From a virus: a stretch of 28,075 nt of DNA. Positions 14,564-22,027 of the stretch are shown here, piece after piece; positions within the stretch are counted from its first letter, which is position 1; the number at the start of each line of letters is the position of its first letter. Made by a program: the position numbers and the translations under genes. The notes below the pieces were generated by a model, which was given only the letters and a program-made list of their open reading frames with translations, ran no database searches and was not told where the DNA came from. The stretch covers positions 1 to 28,075 of IMG/VR virus record IMGVR_UViG_3300047481_002797; one strand, 5' to 3'.

Positions 14564-15666
14564 GTTTTTTCTCATTTAACACCCAGATTTTTAAATGGTA
14601 TCTCAAAGCCAAGTTCAAAAACAACCTTGCCAGCGAACACGATTTTGGCTCTGATCAATATAAAAAACTGCACCAAATCAATCGCTGCTTTTCATCTAGG
14701 CCCTGGGGCATGCAACACGACATTTCTGGTCATGTGCTCCACCCCTTTGATATCAAGACCAAAACAGCGTATGAATTCTGCATCGAACTACAAACATTTG
14801 GTGATATATGTATGAATACCGCACAAACAATATCTAACACAACAGACCGCATCATAGCAGTGTTTTGGAGCGGTGGTATCGATAGCACGGCAGCCTTGGT
14901 TGCTTTGTTGCAAACTATTCCAAGGCAACAACTGGTGATAATTTGTAATCAAGCAAGCATCGATGAATTTCCTAGTTTTTATGAACACAAGATCAAAGAT
15001 CGTGTCAAGGTAATCAGTCCAAGGCTATATTCACAACACTATCGAGATTTTTTTTCTGTGAGCGGGGACGGTGGTGACACTGTGTGGGGAGTACTCGACG
15101 ACAGCTTTTGGCAATCAAGTAGCCACAAAATAAATCTGCCGTGGCAGGATTGCATTGATCAAAACGTGATGCCCGATCTAGACTTTGTGCAAGAATTCTG
15201 CACATGGAGCGGCAGAGAAATAAAAAGTTGGTTGGAACTAAGAGTATGGTTTTATCTCTGTTGTAAATGGCAGGACAAATGCATGCGTCTATATCAACTC
15301 AGGCGCGGCCTTTCTCCTGAGGACGCTGTGCCTTTCTATGACATAGACAGATCGTTTCAGAATTGGACCATGAACAATCTTGATATCATTATTGGCGACA
15401 AATGGATCGACTACAAAATACCCGCGAAAGAATTCATATTCCGATATCATAAAGATGCTGATTATCTGAAGTACAAAAGCAAAGTGAATTCTGGATATTT
15501 GGATAGTGATCTGGTAATACAATCAAACTTGCAGTCTTACCATCGCATAGCAGTAAATGAAGATTTCGTAGACTTTACATTACCGAGCTGGCCTTTCATT
15601 GATTATCACGAGATTGAAGACTTCAACGATGAATATCACCTGATTCCCAAACGCTTTTTGCAATAA
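14560..15666 (+). CDS. PP-loop (N-type) ATP pyrophosphatase-like protein
   Basis: A 368-residue protein. The PP-loop motif SGGIDSTAALVALL follows the strand RIIAVFW (about residues 97-115). Enzymes with this fold activate a carboxylate, carbonyl or tRNA base with ATP, releasing AMP and pyrophosphate (asparagine synthetase, GMP synthetase, QueC, TilS and others). The N-terminal 90 residues do not look like a glutaminase domain, so an external amine or a different chemistry is likely. The C-terminal part has many aromatic residues (DFTLPSWPFIDYHE). It shares the architecture of the second PP-loop protein at 20555. Last gene of the cassette between the 73-nt repeats. Confidence 0.8.
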   Translation: MSFFSFNTQIFKWYLKAKFKNNLASEHDFGSDQYKKLHQINRCFSSRPWGMQHDISGHVLHPFDIKTKTAYEFCIELQTFGDICMNTAQTISNTTDRIIAVFWSGGIDSTAALVALLQTIPRQQLVIICNQASIDEFPSFYEHKIKDRVKVISPRLYSQHYRDFFSVSGDGGDTVWGVLDDSFWQSSSHKINLPWQDCIDQNVMPDLDFVQEFCTWSGREIKSWLELRVWFYLCCKWQDKCMRLYQLRRGLSPEDAVPFYDIDRSFQNWTMNNLDIIIGDKWIDYKIPAKEFIFRYHKDADYLKYKSKVNSGYLDSDLVIQSNLQSYHRIAVNEDFVDFTLPSWPFIDYHEIEDFNDEYHLIPKRFLQ

Positions 15667-15680
15667 TTTGCAACAAATTT

Positions 15681-15753
15681 CATGGATCAACAGCGATGTA
15701 AGGGCCTGCAACGCCCGCAGGTGTGTTAGAAACACCGACCTCTCGCTGCCATG
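15681..15753 (+). repeat. 73-nt structured element, copy 2
   Basis: An exact second copy of the element at 13492-13564, 2,189 bp downstream in the same direction. Flanks on both sides differ completely from copy 1, so the element itself, not a larger segment, is what is repeated. It lies between the PP-loop stop and the next small gene. Confidence 0.85.
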
Positions 15754-15771
15754 CCTCGACAGGAGACAGAA

Positions 15772-15933
15772 ATGAGCATCAAAGGACTGAAAGAAGCGCT
15801 AGCCCGTAAACGGGCACAACAAAACCCCGACGCCAAGACCACGGAAGGTGCCGAAACAAAGATCACCGCCACCGCACCAGTGCGGGTAGGTGGTAGCAAG
15901 CCGCAGAAAAAAGCCGCGGGTCGCGGTCGATGA
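15772..15933 (+). CDS. Small basic protein, unknown function
   Basis: A 53-residue Lys/Arg/Ala-rich protein (MSIKGLKEALARKRAQQN at the start, KPQKKAAGRGR at the end) with GGAG before the ATG at 15772; an earlier ATG at 15751 lies in the repeat element. It is disordered-looking and could bind nucleic acid. The stop overlaps the start of the nucleotidase gene (ATGA). Confidence 0.7.
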   Translation: MSIKGLKEALARKRAQQNPDAKTTEGAETKITATAPVRVGGSKPQKKAAGRGR

Positions 15934-16418
15934 TCACGATCTACCTAGACATGGACGGTGTGGTGGCCGATTTCGATGCCACGGTCCAGGCCATACTGGG
16001 GAGAGACTCCAGGGTGGATCAGAGATACCCTGAATCGGAATGGGCCCGCATGCGATCACACCAACGCATCTACCGCGATCTGCCTTTGTGCATGGACGCC
16101 AATCTACTAGTAGATGGAGTGAGAGATCTGGCTCATCGACATGGCCTGCGTGTGCTTTTCCTGACCGCGGTACCCAAAGACAATGATTTTCCTTGGGCGT
16201 TCACAGACAAGATCTCATGGGCACAGCGATACTTTCCCGACATTCCTGTATGGTTTGGTCCCTACAGCGAAGACAAACAAGTGCGGTCCAGGCCCGACGA
16301 CATCCTGATCGATGATCGTGTCAGCAACATCACACAATGGCGTGACCGCGGGGGCTATGCGATCCTGTACACCGGTCAAGCACAACCAGTCCTAGACGAA
16401 CTGTCTCTGTTGTTTTAA
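15930..16418 (+). CDS. HAD-family 5'(3')-deoxyribonucleotidase
   Basis: A 162-residue HAD hydrolase. Motif I is DMDGVVADF (residues 7-15, nucleophile Asp and acid/base Asp), motif II is FLTAVP, and the C-terminal metal motif is DDILIDDR. Size and motif style match the NT5C-type 5'-nucleotidases found in many phages, which dephosphorylate (deoxy)nucleoside monophosphates and affect nucleotide pools. Coupled by ATGA overlap to the small basic gene. Confidence 0.87.
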   Translation: MITIYLDMDGVVADFDATVQAILGRDSRVDQRYPESEWARMRSHQRIYRDLPLCMDANLLVDGVRDLAHRHGLRVLFLTAVPKDNDFPWAFTDKISWAQRYFPDIPVWFGPYSEDKQVRSRPDDILIDDRVSNITQWRDRGGYAILYTGQAQPVLDELSLLF

Positions 16419-16435
16419 ATCAAAGAAAGGAGGGC

Positions 16436-17044
16436 ATGATGCCAGCAGTATGGTTAGTATCAGACACACACTTTGGTCACGCTGGTGTGTGCCGCTTCAC
16501 CCGAGACGACGGCACCAAGCTGCGACCATGGGACGATCCCGCGGAGATGGACGAAGCCATGGTCGAGGCTTGGAATTATCGTGTGAAGCCCACGGACAAA
16601 GTGTACCACTTGGGTGATGCTGTTATCAACCGTAAATCCTTGCGGACTCTGCATCGCTTAAACGGAGACAAAGTGTTGATCCGTGGCAATCATGATATCT
16701 TCCGTGACGACGAGTACCGCACATACTTCCGTGAACTGCGGGCCTACCATGTGATGAACGGCATGATCCTGAGCCATATTCCTGTGCATGAGGCCAGCCT
16801 TGGTAGATTTGGGTGCAACATCCATGGACACTTGCATTACCAGCGGGTGAAGAAAGCTCGCGCAGTGGACACCCGCACCGGAGAAGTGTTGTATGGCACA
16901 GAGATCGATCCAAGGTACTTCAATGTGTCAGTGGAGCAATTGCCGGATTTTGCCCCCATGCTGTTTGAAGATGTGCTGAAAAGGATCCAGGAACAAGGCG
17001 GGCAGATTGGATTCCGCAACGGTAATGGTCCTATGGTGGACTGA
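16436..17044 (+). CDS. Calcineurin-like metallophosphoesterase
   Basis: A 202-residue protein behind a strong AAAGGAGG site. Metal motifs in order: SDTHFGH, HLGDAV, RGNHD, ILSHIPVH and NIHGHLHY. Phages commonly carry this short family; members act on phosphodiesters or nucleotides, with the substrate rarely known. It follows the nucleotidase by 17 nt, so both may act on nucleotides. A small gene begins 2 nt after its stop. Confidence 0.9.
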   Translation: MMPAVWLVSDTHFGHAGVCRFTRDDGTKLRPWDDPAEMDEAMVEAWNYRVKPTDKVYHLGDAVINRKSLRTLHRLNGDKVLIRGNHDIFRDDEYRTYFRELRAYHVMNGMILSHIPVHEASLGRFGCNIHGHLHYQRVKKARAVDTRTGEVLYGTEIDPRYFNVSVEQLPDFAPMLFEDVLKRIQEQGGQIGFRNGNGPMVD

Positions 17045-17046
17045 TC

Positions 17047-17205
17047 ATGAAACTTTGGGAAGCCACCGTGAGACAACCAGGACCTGGCACCACTGAGATA
17101 AAAGTCAGGATTGGAGCTGACACAGCCGAAGAAGCACGACGCCTGTTACAGCAATTACACGGACCAAGATCAGTGCCTTATCTGCCGCGACAGGTGCCGC
17201 AGTAG
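17047..17205 (+). CDS. Small protein, unknown function
   Basis: A 52-residue frame starting 2 nt after the phosphoesterase stop: MKLWEATVRQPGPGTTEIKV, then AEEARRLLQQLHG. The strand-strand-helix pattern is a common fold of short phage proteins that act on arrays of repeated amino-acid exposure, but no family is assigned. It ends right where the second tmRNA begins. Confidence 0.72.
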   Translation: MKLWEATVRQPGPGTTEIKVRIGADTAEEARRLLQQLHGPRSVPYLPRQVPQ

Positions 17206-17206
17206 T

Positions 17207-17280
17207 AAATAGCAGTATCGCTGTATGAAGCGAAGCAAAATGTGTTCTGGACCCGGGTTCGAATCCCGGCAGGTCCACCA
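17207..17280 (+). ncRNA. ssrA: tmRNA-2 acceptor piece (permuted two-piece tmRNA)
   Basis: T arm CCGGG-TTCGAAT-CCCGG, acceptor strand CAGGTCC, discriminator A and CCA ending at 17280. CAGGTCC pairs over seven positions (one G-U) with GGGCCTG at 17335-17341. CGCTGT (17219-17224) pairs with ACAGCG (17378-17383) of the coding piece; in tmRNA-1 the same helix is TGTTGT/ACAACA, so both strands changed together. The box TATGAAGCGA after this strand is shared by both tmRNAs. The intervening segment (17281-17334) is only 54 nt and codes for nothing. Confidence 0.88.
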
Positions 17281-17334
17281 AAAGCGCATCGGACTGGGAG
17301 TATTTTGTAAAAAGACCTCTGGTGTGCTTCTGAT

Positions 17335-17505
17335 GGGCCTGAACATGGTTTCGACAGGGCAAGGAGTAGTCAAGTGGACAGCGGGGTAGGCGATGACCCT
17401 AAATCAAGCAAAAAAGTAAACGCAAATGATGAGGTTTACACTCTAGCCGCTTGAGGTTAGACGAGGATTTCCGGGTGTTCCTTGTTTCCAAAACACCCGG
17501 GCCTA
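17335..17505 (+). ncRNA. ssrA: tmRNA-2 coding piece, tag ANDEVYTLAA
   Basis: It starts GGGCCTGAACATGGTTTCGA, closely parallel to tmRNA-1. P2 strand ACAGCG and a PK1-like hairpin GGGT/ACCC around AGGCGATG follow. The tag frame is GCA AAT GAT GAG GTT TAC ACT CTA GCC GCT TGA (17422-17454), giving ANDEVYTLAA. A 9-bp hairpin CCGGGTGTT/AACACCCGG (17471-17500) closes the piece; no T-run terminator is visible, so processing or read-through into 17528 is possible. The 3' end is approximate. Confidence 0.92.
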
Positions 17506-17527
17506 TACTTGCACACGGATTTTAACA

Positions 17528-17995
17528 ATGCACCGTATTGATTTTTACCTAGAACTACATTGGGTCAAACAAAGACCTGCTTTGGAGTTTACGGTGAACG
17601 GACATGTGTTGGAGCAGAACGTGCAGATCTTATCATCTGATCAATACGAAGAAAAAGCTGCTATCAAAACTCAGATCCCCGATCTGGAATCCACAAATGT
17701 GATCAACATACGGTTCTATGGTAAAAGTGATCAACTAGTCACCGAGCAAAGCGATCACTGGGTTGATATCAAAAACATAGCAATAGATGACGTGTTTGCT
17801 GATGCCATGCTTATCAACAGCGCGTTCCAACATCAAATGCCGGAGTATTGGGTCGCTGAAATGCTAACGCAAGGACATCGCATAGATTCTGTCTATCAGC
17901 CTGGTACCACTATGAGACTCAACGGATGCTTTTCTTGGCAGTTCAATCATCCATTCATACAACATAAATTACTAGATCTATGGTCACTGGATTGA
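17528..17995 (+). CDS. Beta-rich protein of unknown function
   Basis: A 155-residue protein beginning MHRIDFYLELHWVKQRP, with alternating strands (LEFTVNGHVLEQNVQIL, VINIRFYGKSDQL) and a middle DIKNIAIDDVFADAML. The strand pattern suggests a beta sandwich such as a carbohydrate-binding-like domain, but I cannot name the family. It overlaps the next gene by 16 nt, so it probably acts with the oxygenase-like protein. Confidence 0.75.
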   Translation: MHRIDFYLELHWVKQRPALEFTVNGHVLEQNVQILSSDQYEEKAAIKTQIPDLESTNVINIRFYGKSDQLVTEQSDHWVDIKNIAIDDVFADAMLINSAFQHQMPEYWVAEMLTQGHRIDSVYQPGTTMRLNGCFSWQFNHPFIQHKLLDLWSLD

Positions 17996-18714
17996 TACCA
18001 CCCACAGCATTCACACAACAATTTTTTGACATGGACTTTGAGTCCTATCAATACCTGCTGGATGATCTTGTGGATGGAGATCACCCATCCACGTGCGATC
18101 TGCCCGTGGTGCCCATAGAAGGGTTTGATCTTGATGCTTTGGACAGGATCTATCAATATTGCCGATCTGTCTGCAGTGGCGATTTCAAAACAGTAAAATC
18201 ACAAATTATGTACAGTGACTGGTGTTTCCAGCCAAGATCGCAGGGTTGGACAGAGATAGTGATCAAGGCACAGCCCATGTTGATTAAAGGCCGAGATTCT
18301 AATCTAGACTACAATCTTGAAGCAGATGCTGACAATCATCTGGGCGATCTGTGCCGGCAGCTTTTTCCGGATTGGTGGGATAGATTTTTCTCACTTAAGA
18401 TACTGAAGATGGCACCTGATGGTTGGGTAAATCCGCACAGAGATATCTATGTGGACAATTTTCGTTTGTGCAATTTTTGGATGCCACTGCATGATTTTCC
18501 TACCACGTTAAAAGTGTTTCCCATGGGATGGTTGGCTCACAGGCTTGGCAACATGTATCTTTTCAATCAACGCCGGTTCCCGCATGCTGTGAAAAATTCA
18601 GAACATGAAGATCGCATAGTGTTGGTCGGCAAATTCTATCAAGATCTAGTGCCTCAACAGATCGTGGAGTCATTCTTGATCAATAAAAAAAAGCATCTGC
18701 AGCAATGGCACTAA
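17980..18714 (+). CDS. 2OG-Fe(II) oxygenase / aspartyl-asparaginyl beta-hydroxylase-like protein
   Basis: A 244-residue protein. The C-terminal half shows the aspartyl/asparaginyl hydroxylase pattern: KMAPDGWVNPHRDIYVD (HxD ligands, about residue 151), CNFWMPLHDFPTTLKVF, LFNQRRFPHAVKNSEHEDRI (distal His and downstream Arg, about residues 200-208) and VLVGKF. The N-terminal half is specific to this group. Distinct in sequence from the oxygenases at 13609 and 18924. Substrate unknown. Confidence 0.75.
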   Translation: MVTGLIPPTAFTQQFFDMDFESYQYLLDDLVDGDHPSTCDLPVVPIEGFDLDALDRIYQYCRSVCSGDFKTVKSQIMYSDWCFQPRSQGWTEIVIKAQPMLIKGRDSNLDYNLEADADNHLGDLCRQLFPDWWDRFFSLKILKMAPDGWVNPHRDIYVDNFRLCNFWMPLHDFPTTLKVFPMGWLAHRLGNMYLFNQRRFPHAVKNSEHEDRIVLVGKFYQDLVPQQIVESFLINKKKHLQQWH

Positions 18715-18837
18715 TGCACTGCACACGGGATGTATGATGGGCTATCAAAATTAGATATCATGTAAGTACCTTGAATAAATATCTCAAGCAGCGCCGGTAT
18801 CATGCCGACGCCGGATCAAATCGACGCTTGACAGAGC

Positions 18838-18866
18838 AATGTCTTTACTGTATTATGGATACAGAA
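18838..18866 (+). promoter_or_regulatory. Sigma70-type promoter for 18924 gene set
   Basis: TTGACA (18838-18843), a 17-nt spacer and TATTAT (18861-18866). A late-like AATAAATA lies upstream at about 18774. Confidence 0.7.
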
Positions 18867-18923
18867 CGCCGTCCGTAAGTGAAATTGTTCACCAGCCCTC
18901 ATCAACAAACCTTTGGAGACACC

Positions 18924-19610
18924 ATGAACGAGGATTTCATGAATGCATTTACCTATCAATACGTTGATTTTCCACCTGTGCCAGAACAGTTCGTACAAGA
19001 AGCATTGTCGTTGCGTGACGCCGATTATTCTACCCGGCTAAATCAACACAACAGACAGGAAGAGATGAAATATCGTGATCGTGTTGTTAAAAATTTGGAT
19101 GGTTATATAGAAAAAGCCCCGTATACTGGTATGTATCATATTAGTGATGGTTTTCGGCAGTGGGTAAATCTTAACATTGGATTAGACTACGGACTATGTG
19201 GAGCATCGGTAACACAAGGTACCGCATGTAGAATGATGCCACATGTTGATTTTTATAGGAGTTTTATTCTAATGTATGTGGTGGACCTTGGTGGAGATGA
19301 AGTTGATACTGTATGGTATAAACAACGTGGAGATTACACAGCCTATCGACCTGATCTCAAATATAATTGGAATCAAGATTCTTGGATCAATGACTATTCG
19401 CAACTTGAGGAAATTGATCGTGTAAGAGCTCCTGCTAGGACCTGGATGTATTTCAATGGTGACATTTTGCATTCGGTTGAAAATATTGTTAGAACCAGAA
19501 TCAGCATTCAACTCAGTAGGAGCACCCCGCTAAACGATACTATCATGCAATGCAGTGATGTTAAACCTTTTAGGAAAGTTACCACGGAGAATGTCTATGA
19601 AGATTTTTAA
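18924..19610 (+). CDS. 2OG-Fe(II) oxygenase-like protein
   Basis: A 228-residue protein; the ATG at 18924 is chosen because GGAG lies just upstream, although the frame opens at 18879. The core shows MMPHVDFYRSFILMYVV (HxD, about residue 105) and WMYFNGDILHSVENIVRTRI (distal His and Arg, about residues 180-190), consistent with an Fe(II)/2-oxoglutarate oxygenase. The final codons overlap the start of the Bug-type gene by 14 nt. This and the following two genes are more AT-rich than the tRNA/groEL regions, a possible sign of separate origin. Confidence 0.7.
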   Translation: MNEDFMNAFTYQYVDFPPVPEQFVQEALSLRDADYSTRLNQHNRQEEMKYRDRVVKNLDGYIEKAPYTGMYHISDGFRQWVNLNIGLDYGLCGASVTQGTACRMMPHVDFYRSFILMYVVDLGGDEVDTVWYKQRGDYTAYRPDLKYNWNQDSWINDYSQLEEIDRVRAPARTWMYFNGDILHSVENIVRTRISIQLSRSTPLNDTIMQCSDVKPFRKVTTENVYEDF

Positions 19611-20553
19611 GTATTTTTTTTGTGTATTGTTTTTGTTCATGCCAGTCATGTCATGGGCCGAATCCTTGCCGGCCATGCCCGAAGAACTGAAGGGAAAAAT
19701 AATAACCATGCTGGTGCCATGGAATCCCGGCGGAGATACTGATTCTACCCAAAGATTCATAGTGGAACAAGTTAACAAAATTACTGGATTAAAAATTGTT
19801 GTTATCAACCGTGGTGGAGCACAAGGCATTATTGGGGCACGTGAATTAGCTGAATCCAAACCCAATGGCCTCACTATCATGGGCCATGCCAATGAAACTT
19901 TTGTGATCAATCCTGTATTGGAAAACACAGCAGTAGACTTGGCTCGTTTAAGTCCTGTAGCGATTTATGCTTTTACACCGCAGTTCATTTACACTGGCAG
20001 CGAATCAGGCATACGAAACATTAATGATATAGTGCGTGCAGCACGCGCTGACCCAAAGTTTGCCATTGGCTGCAATATCAAGCATCAATGCATGTATATC
20101 AGCCAATTCCTAGATCACTATGGTATCAAACCATATCAGGTGATGTTTAGAACCCCGGCGGAAATGGCCATAAGTGCCGCCAATGGGGATATCACAATAT
20201 TTGGTGCAGGAGCTACTAGCGGTGCTCCTTTTGTACAAAGTGGACGCATCCGAGCAGTGGCAGCGACATGGCCTAGCAAATTATCTGTGTATCCCGATGC
20301 AGAAGCTTTGGGATCAATCATTCCCGGTTACCGTGCCAATAATCTTCAAATGCTTTCGGTGCCAGCCGGGACACCTGCTCATATCATCCAATATTATAAC
20401 TTTGTATTTAGGGCAGCGATAAAATTGCCCGAAACAGTGAAACGTTTCTCGGAACTCAGCCTGGTACCTGTAGATCTGTCTGTGGCACAGGTAGAGCAAG
20501 AGCTAGGTAAAGAATTAGAAGTCATGAAAAATAATAAAAAATTTGCTCAGTAA
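19597..20553 (+). CDS. Bug/TctC-family periplasmic substrate-binding protein
   Basis: About 318 residues with a clear signal peptide (MKIFKYFFCVLFLFMPVMSW, cleaved near AES). The mature part shows Bug-family landmarks: MLVPWNPGGDTDSTQRF, VVINRGGAQGIIGARELA, DGYT-like PNGLTIMGHAN, and a C-terminal VAATWPSKLSVYPDAEAL-type segment. The family binds small carboxylates or similar compounds for tripartite tricarboxylate transporters and is greatly expanded in Burkholderiales. No TctA/TctB membrane part is nearby. The start at 19597 (ATG 19591 is an alternative) overlaps the upstream oxygenase gene. A secreted binding protein in a phage is unusual and suggests capture from a beta-proteobacterial host. 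Confidence 0.9.
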   Translation: MKIFKYFFCVLFLFMPVMSWAESLPAMPEELKGKIITMLVPWNPGGDTDSTQRFIVEQVNKITGLKIVVINRGGAQGIIGARELAESKPNGLTIMGHANETFVINPVLENTAVDLARLSPVAIYAFTPQFIYTGSESGIRNINDIVRAARADPKFAIGCNIKHQCMYISQFLDHYGIKPYQVMFRTPAEMAISAANGDITIFGAGATSGAPFVQSGRIRAVAATWPSKLSVYPDAEALGSIIPGYRANNLQMLSVPAGTPAHIIQYYNFVFRAAIKLPETVKRFSELSLVPVDLSVAQVEQELGKELEVMKNNKKFAQ

Positions 20554-20554
20554 A

Positions 20555-21694
20555 ATGCTGAACAATTGCCTACATCAAAAAAGATTTGGAGCATGGAAGA
20601 GCAACGGCAAAGATTATCATAACAAATTATCAGCAGTGATAGATGCAGTGAAATCTGGTCATTGGATACATTGGGATTTCAACGATGACATCTTTAGCAA
20701 ACACGATTGGAGCCGTGAACCTAAAGATTCTTTAACAACATTTTATGGTAATCGTGCTCGCACATTACGGGAAAGATATCAGCACATCGCGGTAGAATTC
20801 AGTGGTGGAGCCGACAGCTGGAATCTACTGTATCATTTCTGTCGTCAAGGATTACATGTAGATAGCGTGATTCATCGTTATGCTGAAGAAACCATAACAA
20901 CCCCCACCGATAAATCATCATCGAATCAATGGGCCGAAGGAAAATTACAAGCATGGCCAAGTTTCCAAAAATTGCTTGAATTGAATCCCAATCTCAAATG
21001 GCACACTTGGAACATCGTAGAACCAATCAAGCAAGGATGGCAGGCAGCAAACATAGATTTCAGTATACATAATAATTTCCATCCGGGAGGTATTTTAAAA
21101 ACACCAGATCTCGCTGAGCATAACCCATTTGGAATTCCCAACCATGAATCATCTGCCATGGTGTATGGAGTTGATAAACCCAATGTTGAATTCGCGGATG
21201 GAAAATTTTATTTGGTATTTTACGATAATCAGGTCATACTTCGCAGTGTTTTTGAACGCCAGTTTTTTGGTGTGGGAGTGCAAGATATCTTCTTTTACTG
21301 GGATCCAGACTGCGTTGACATGATGACAAAACAAGGTCATGTCATAATGAATTGGTTTCGCAAACATTCCAACATGATTAAATTTATAAATGATAGACCT
21401 ACCTACCTTAGCATCATCAATCCATTGATTTACCCTGATTATCATCCAATCTGGCAAAGCCAAAAACCCAAAGGACTATTCGCACAAACACATGAAAATT
21501 GGTTTATCAATAACAGTCATATAACTGGTTCCAAAAGATGGCATGATATCATGCATGATTATACAGCAATGCTAGAACATACGTTGATTGGTACAGAATA
21601 TTCAAAATACCTGCAACAAGATCACGATTTGCATGAAACATTTAAGGTATTAGCCAGTTGCCCCAGTCGAGCATACTATCTTGGTGATTTATAG
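20555..21694 (+). CDS. PP-loop ATP pyrophosphatase-like protein
   Basis: A 379-residue protein starting one base after the Bug stop. HIAVEFSGGADSWNLLYHF carries the PP-loop SGGxDS (about residue 82), after an N-terminal region with WIHWDFNDDIFSKHDWSREP. Later segments are Trp/His-rich. Like the 14560 protein it has no glutaminase domain. It is the last gene of the set that begins at the 18838 promoter (oxygenase, Bug, PP-loop). Confidence 0.8.
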   Translation: MLNNCLHQKRFGAWKSNGKDYHNKLSAVIDAVKSGHWIHWDFNDDIFSKHDWSREPKDSLTTFYGNRARTLRERYQHIAVEFSGGADSWNLLYHFCRQGLHVDSVIHRYAEETITTPTDKSSSNQWAEGKLQAWPSFQKLLELNPNLKWHTWNIVEPIKQGWQAANIDFSIHNNFHPGGILKTPDLAEHNPFGIPNHESSAMVYGVDKPNVEFADGKFYLVFYDNQVILRSVFERQFFGVGVQDIFFYWDPDCVDMMTKQGHVIMNWFRKHSNMIKFINDRPTYLSIINPLIYPDYHPIWQSQKPKGLFAQTHENWFINNSHITGSKRWHDIMHDYTAMLEHTLIGTEYSKYLQQDHDLHETFKVLASCPSRAYYLGDL

Positions 21695-21737
21695 TTCAAA
21701 TTTGGTAAGCATTCGCTTACATATTATCTAAGCAAGG

Positions 21738-21766
21738 TTGACCACTAAATCGCATAGTGGTATAAT
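21738..21766 (+). promoter_or_regulatory. Sigma70-type promoter, GGTTGACCA class
   Basis: TTGACC (21738-21743) in GGTTGACCA, a 17-nt spacer and a perfect TATAAT (21761-21766), upstream of the 55-residue gene. Confidence 0.85.
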
Positions 21767-21798
21767 ATGGACATTGTGTCAATCATACGAGCCCTACT

Positions 21799-21966
21799 AT
21801 GGATCGTACCTATCTAGCCTATTATCGCAGACGCACCATCCAGATACAGGCACTCAACTCTTACACCGCCCGTAATCTTGCCGCCATCCAATTTGGTGCC
21901 AGGAAATCCTATCAGGTGGCCGTGGTGTTGGCCGACCAGGCGGTTGACCCAGTCAGCACAGGTTGA
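21799..21966 (+). CDS. Small protein, unknown function
   Basis: A 55-residue frame reading MDRTYLAYYRRRTIQIQALN, then TARNLAAIQFGARKSYQVAV. It is basic and helical, placed 33 nt after a strong promoter but without a clear ribosome site. Its last codons form the -35 box of the next promoter. Confidence 0.65.
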   Translation: MDRTYLAYYRRRTIQIQALNSYTARNLAAIQFGARKSYQVAVVLADQAVDPVSTG

Positions 21967-21992
21967 CCATAAAACCCAATTTCGCTTACACT
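21963..21992 (+). promoter_or_regulatory. Sigma70-type promoter for moxR-like gene
   Basis: TTGACC (21963-21968) in GGTTGACCA, an 18-nt spacer and TACACT (21987-21992). The -35 box overlaps the TGA of the preceding gene. Confidence 0.7.
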
Positions 21993-22027
21993 ACAATTCC
22001 AATAATCAAACTAGAAAGGCATAGCCC

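Noticed and set aside
17281-17334. A gene in the tmRNA-2 intervening segment
   Set aside because: Only 54 nt, with no start codon and ribosome site in a usable position.
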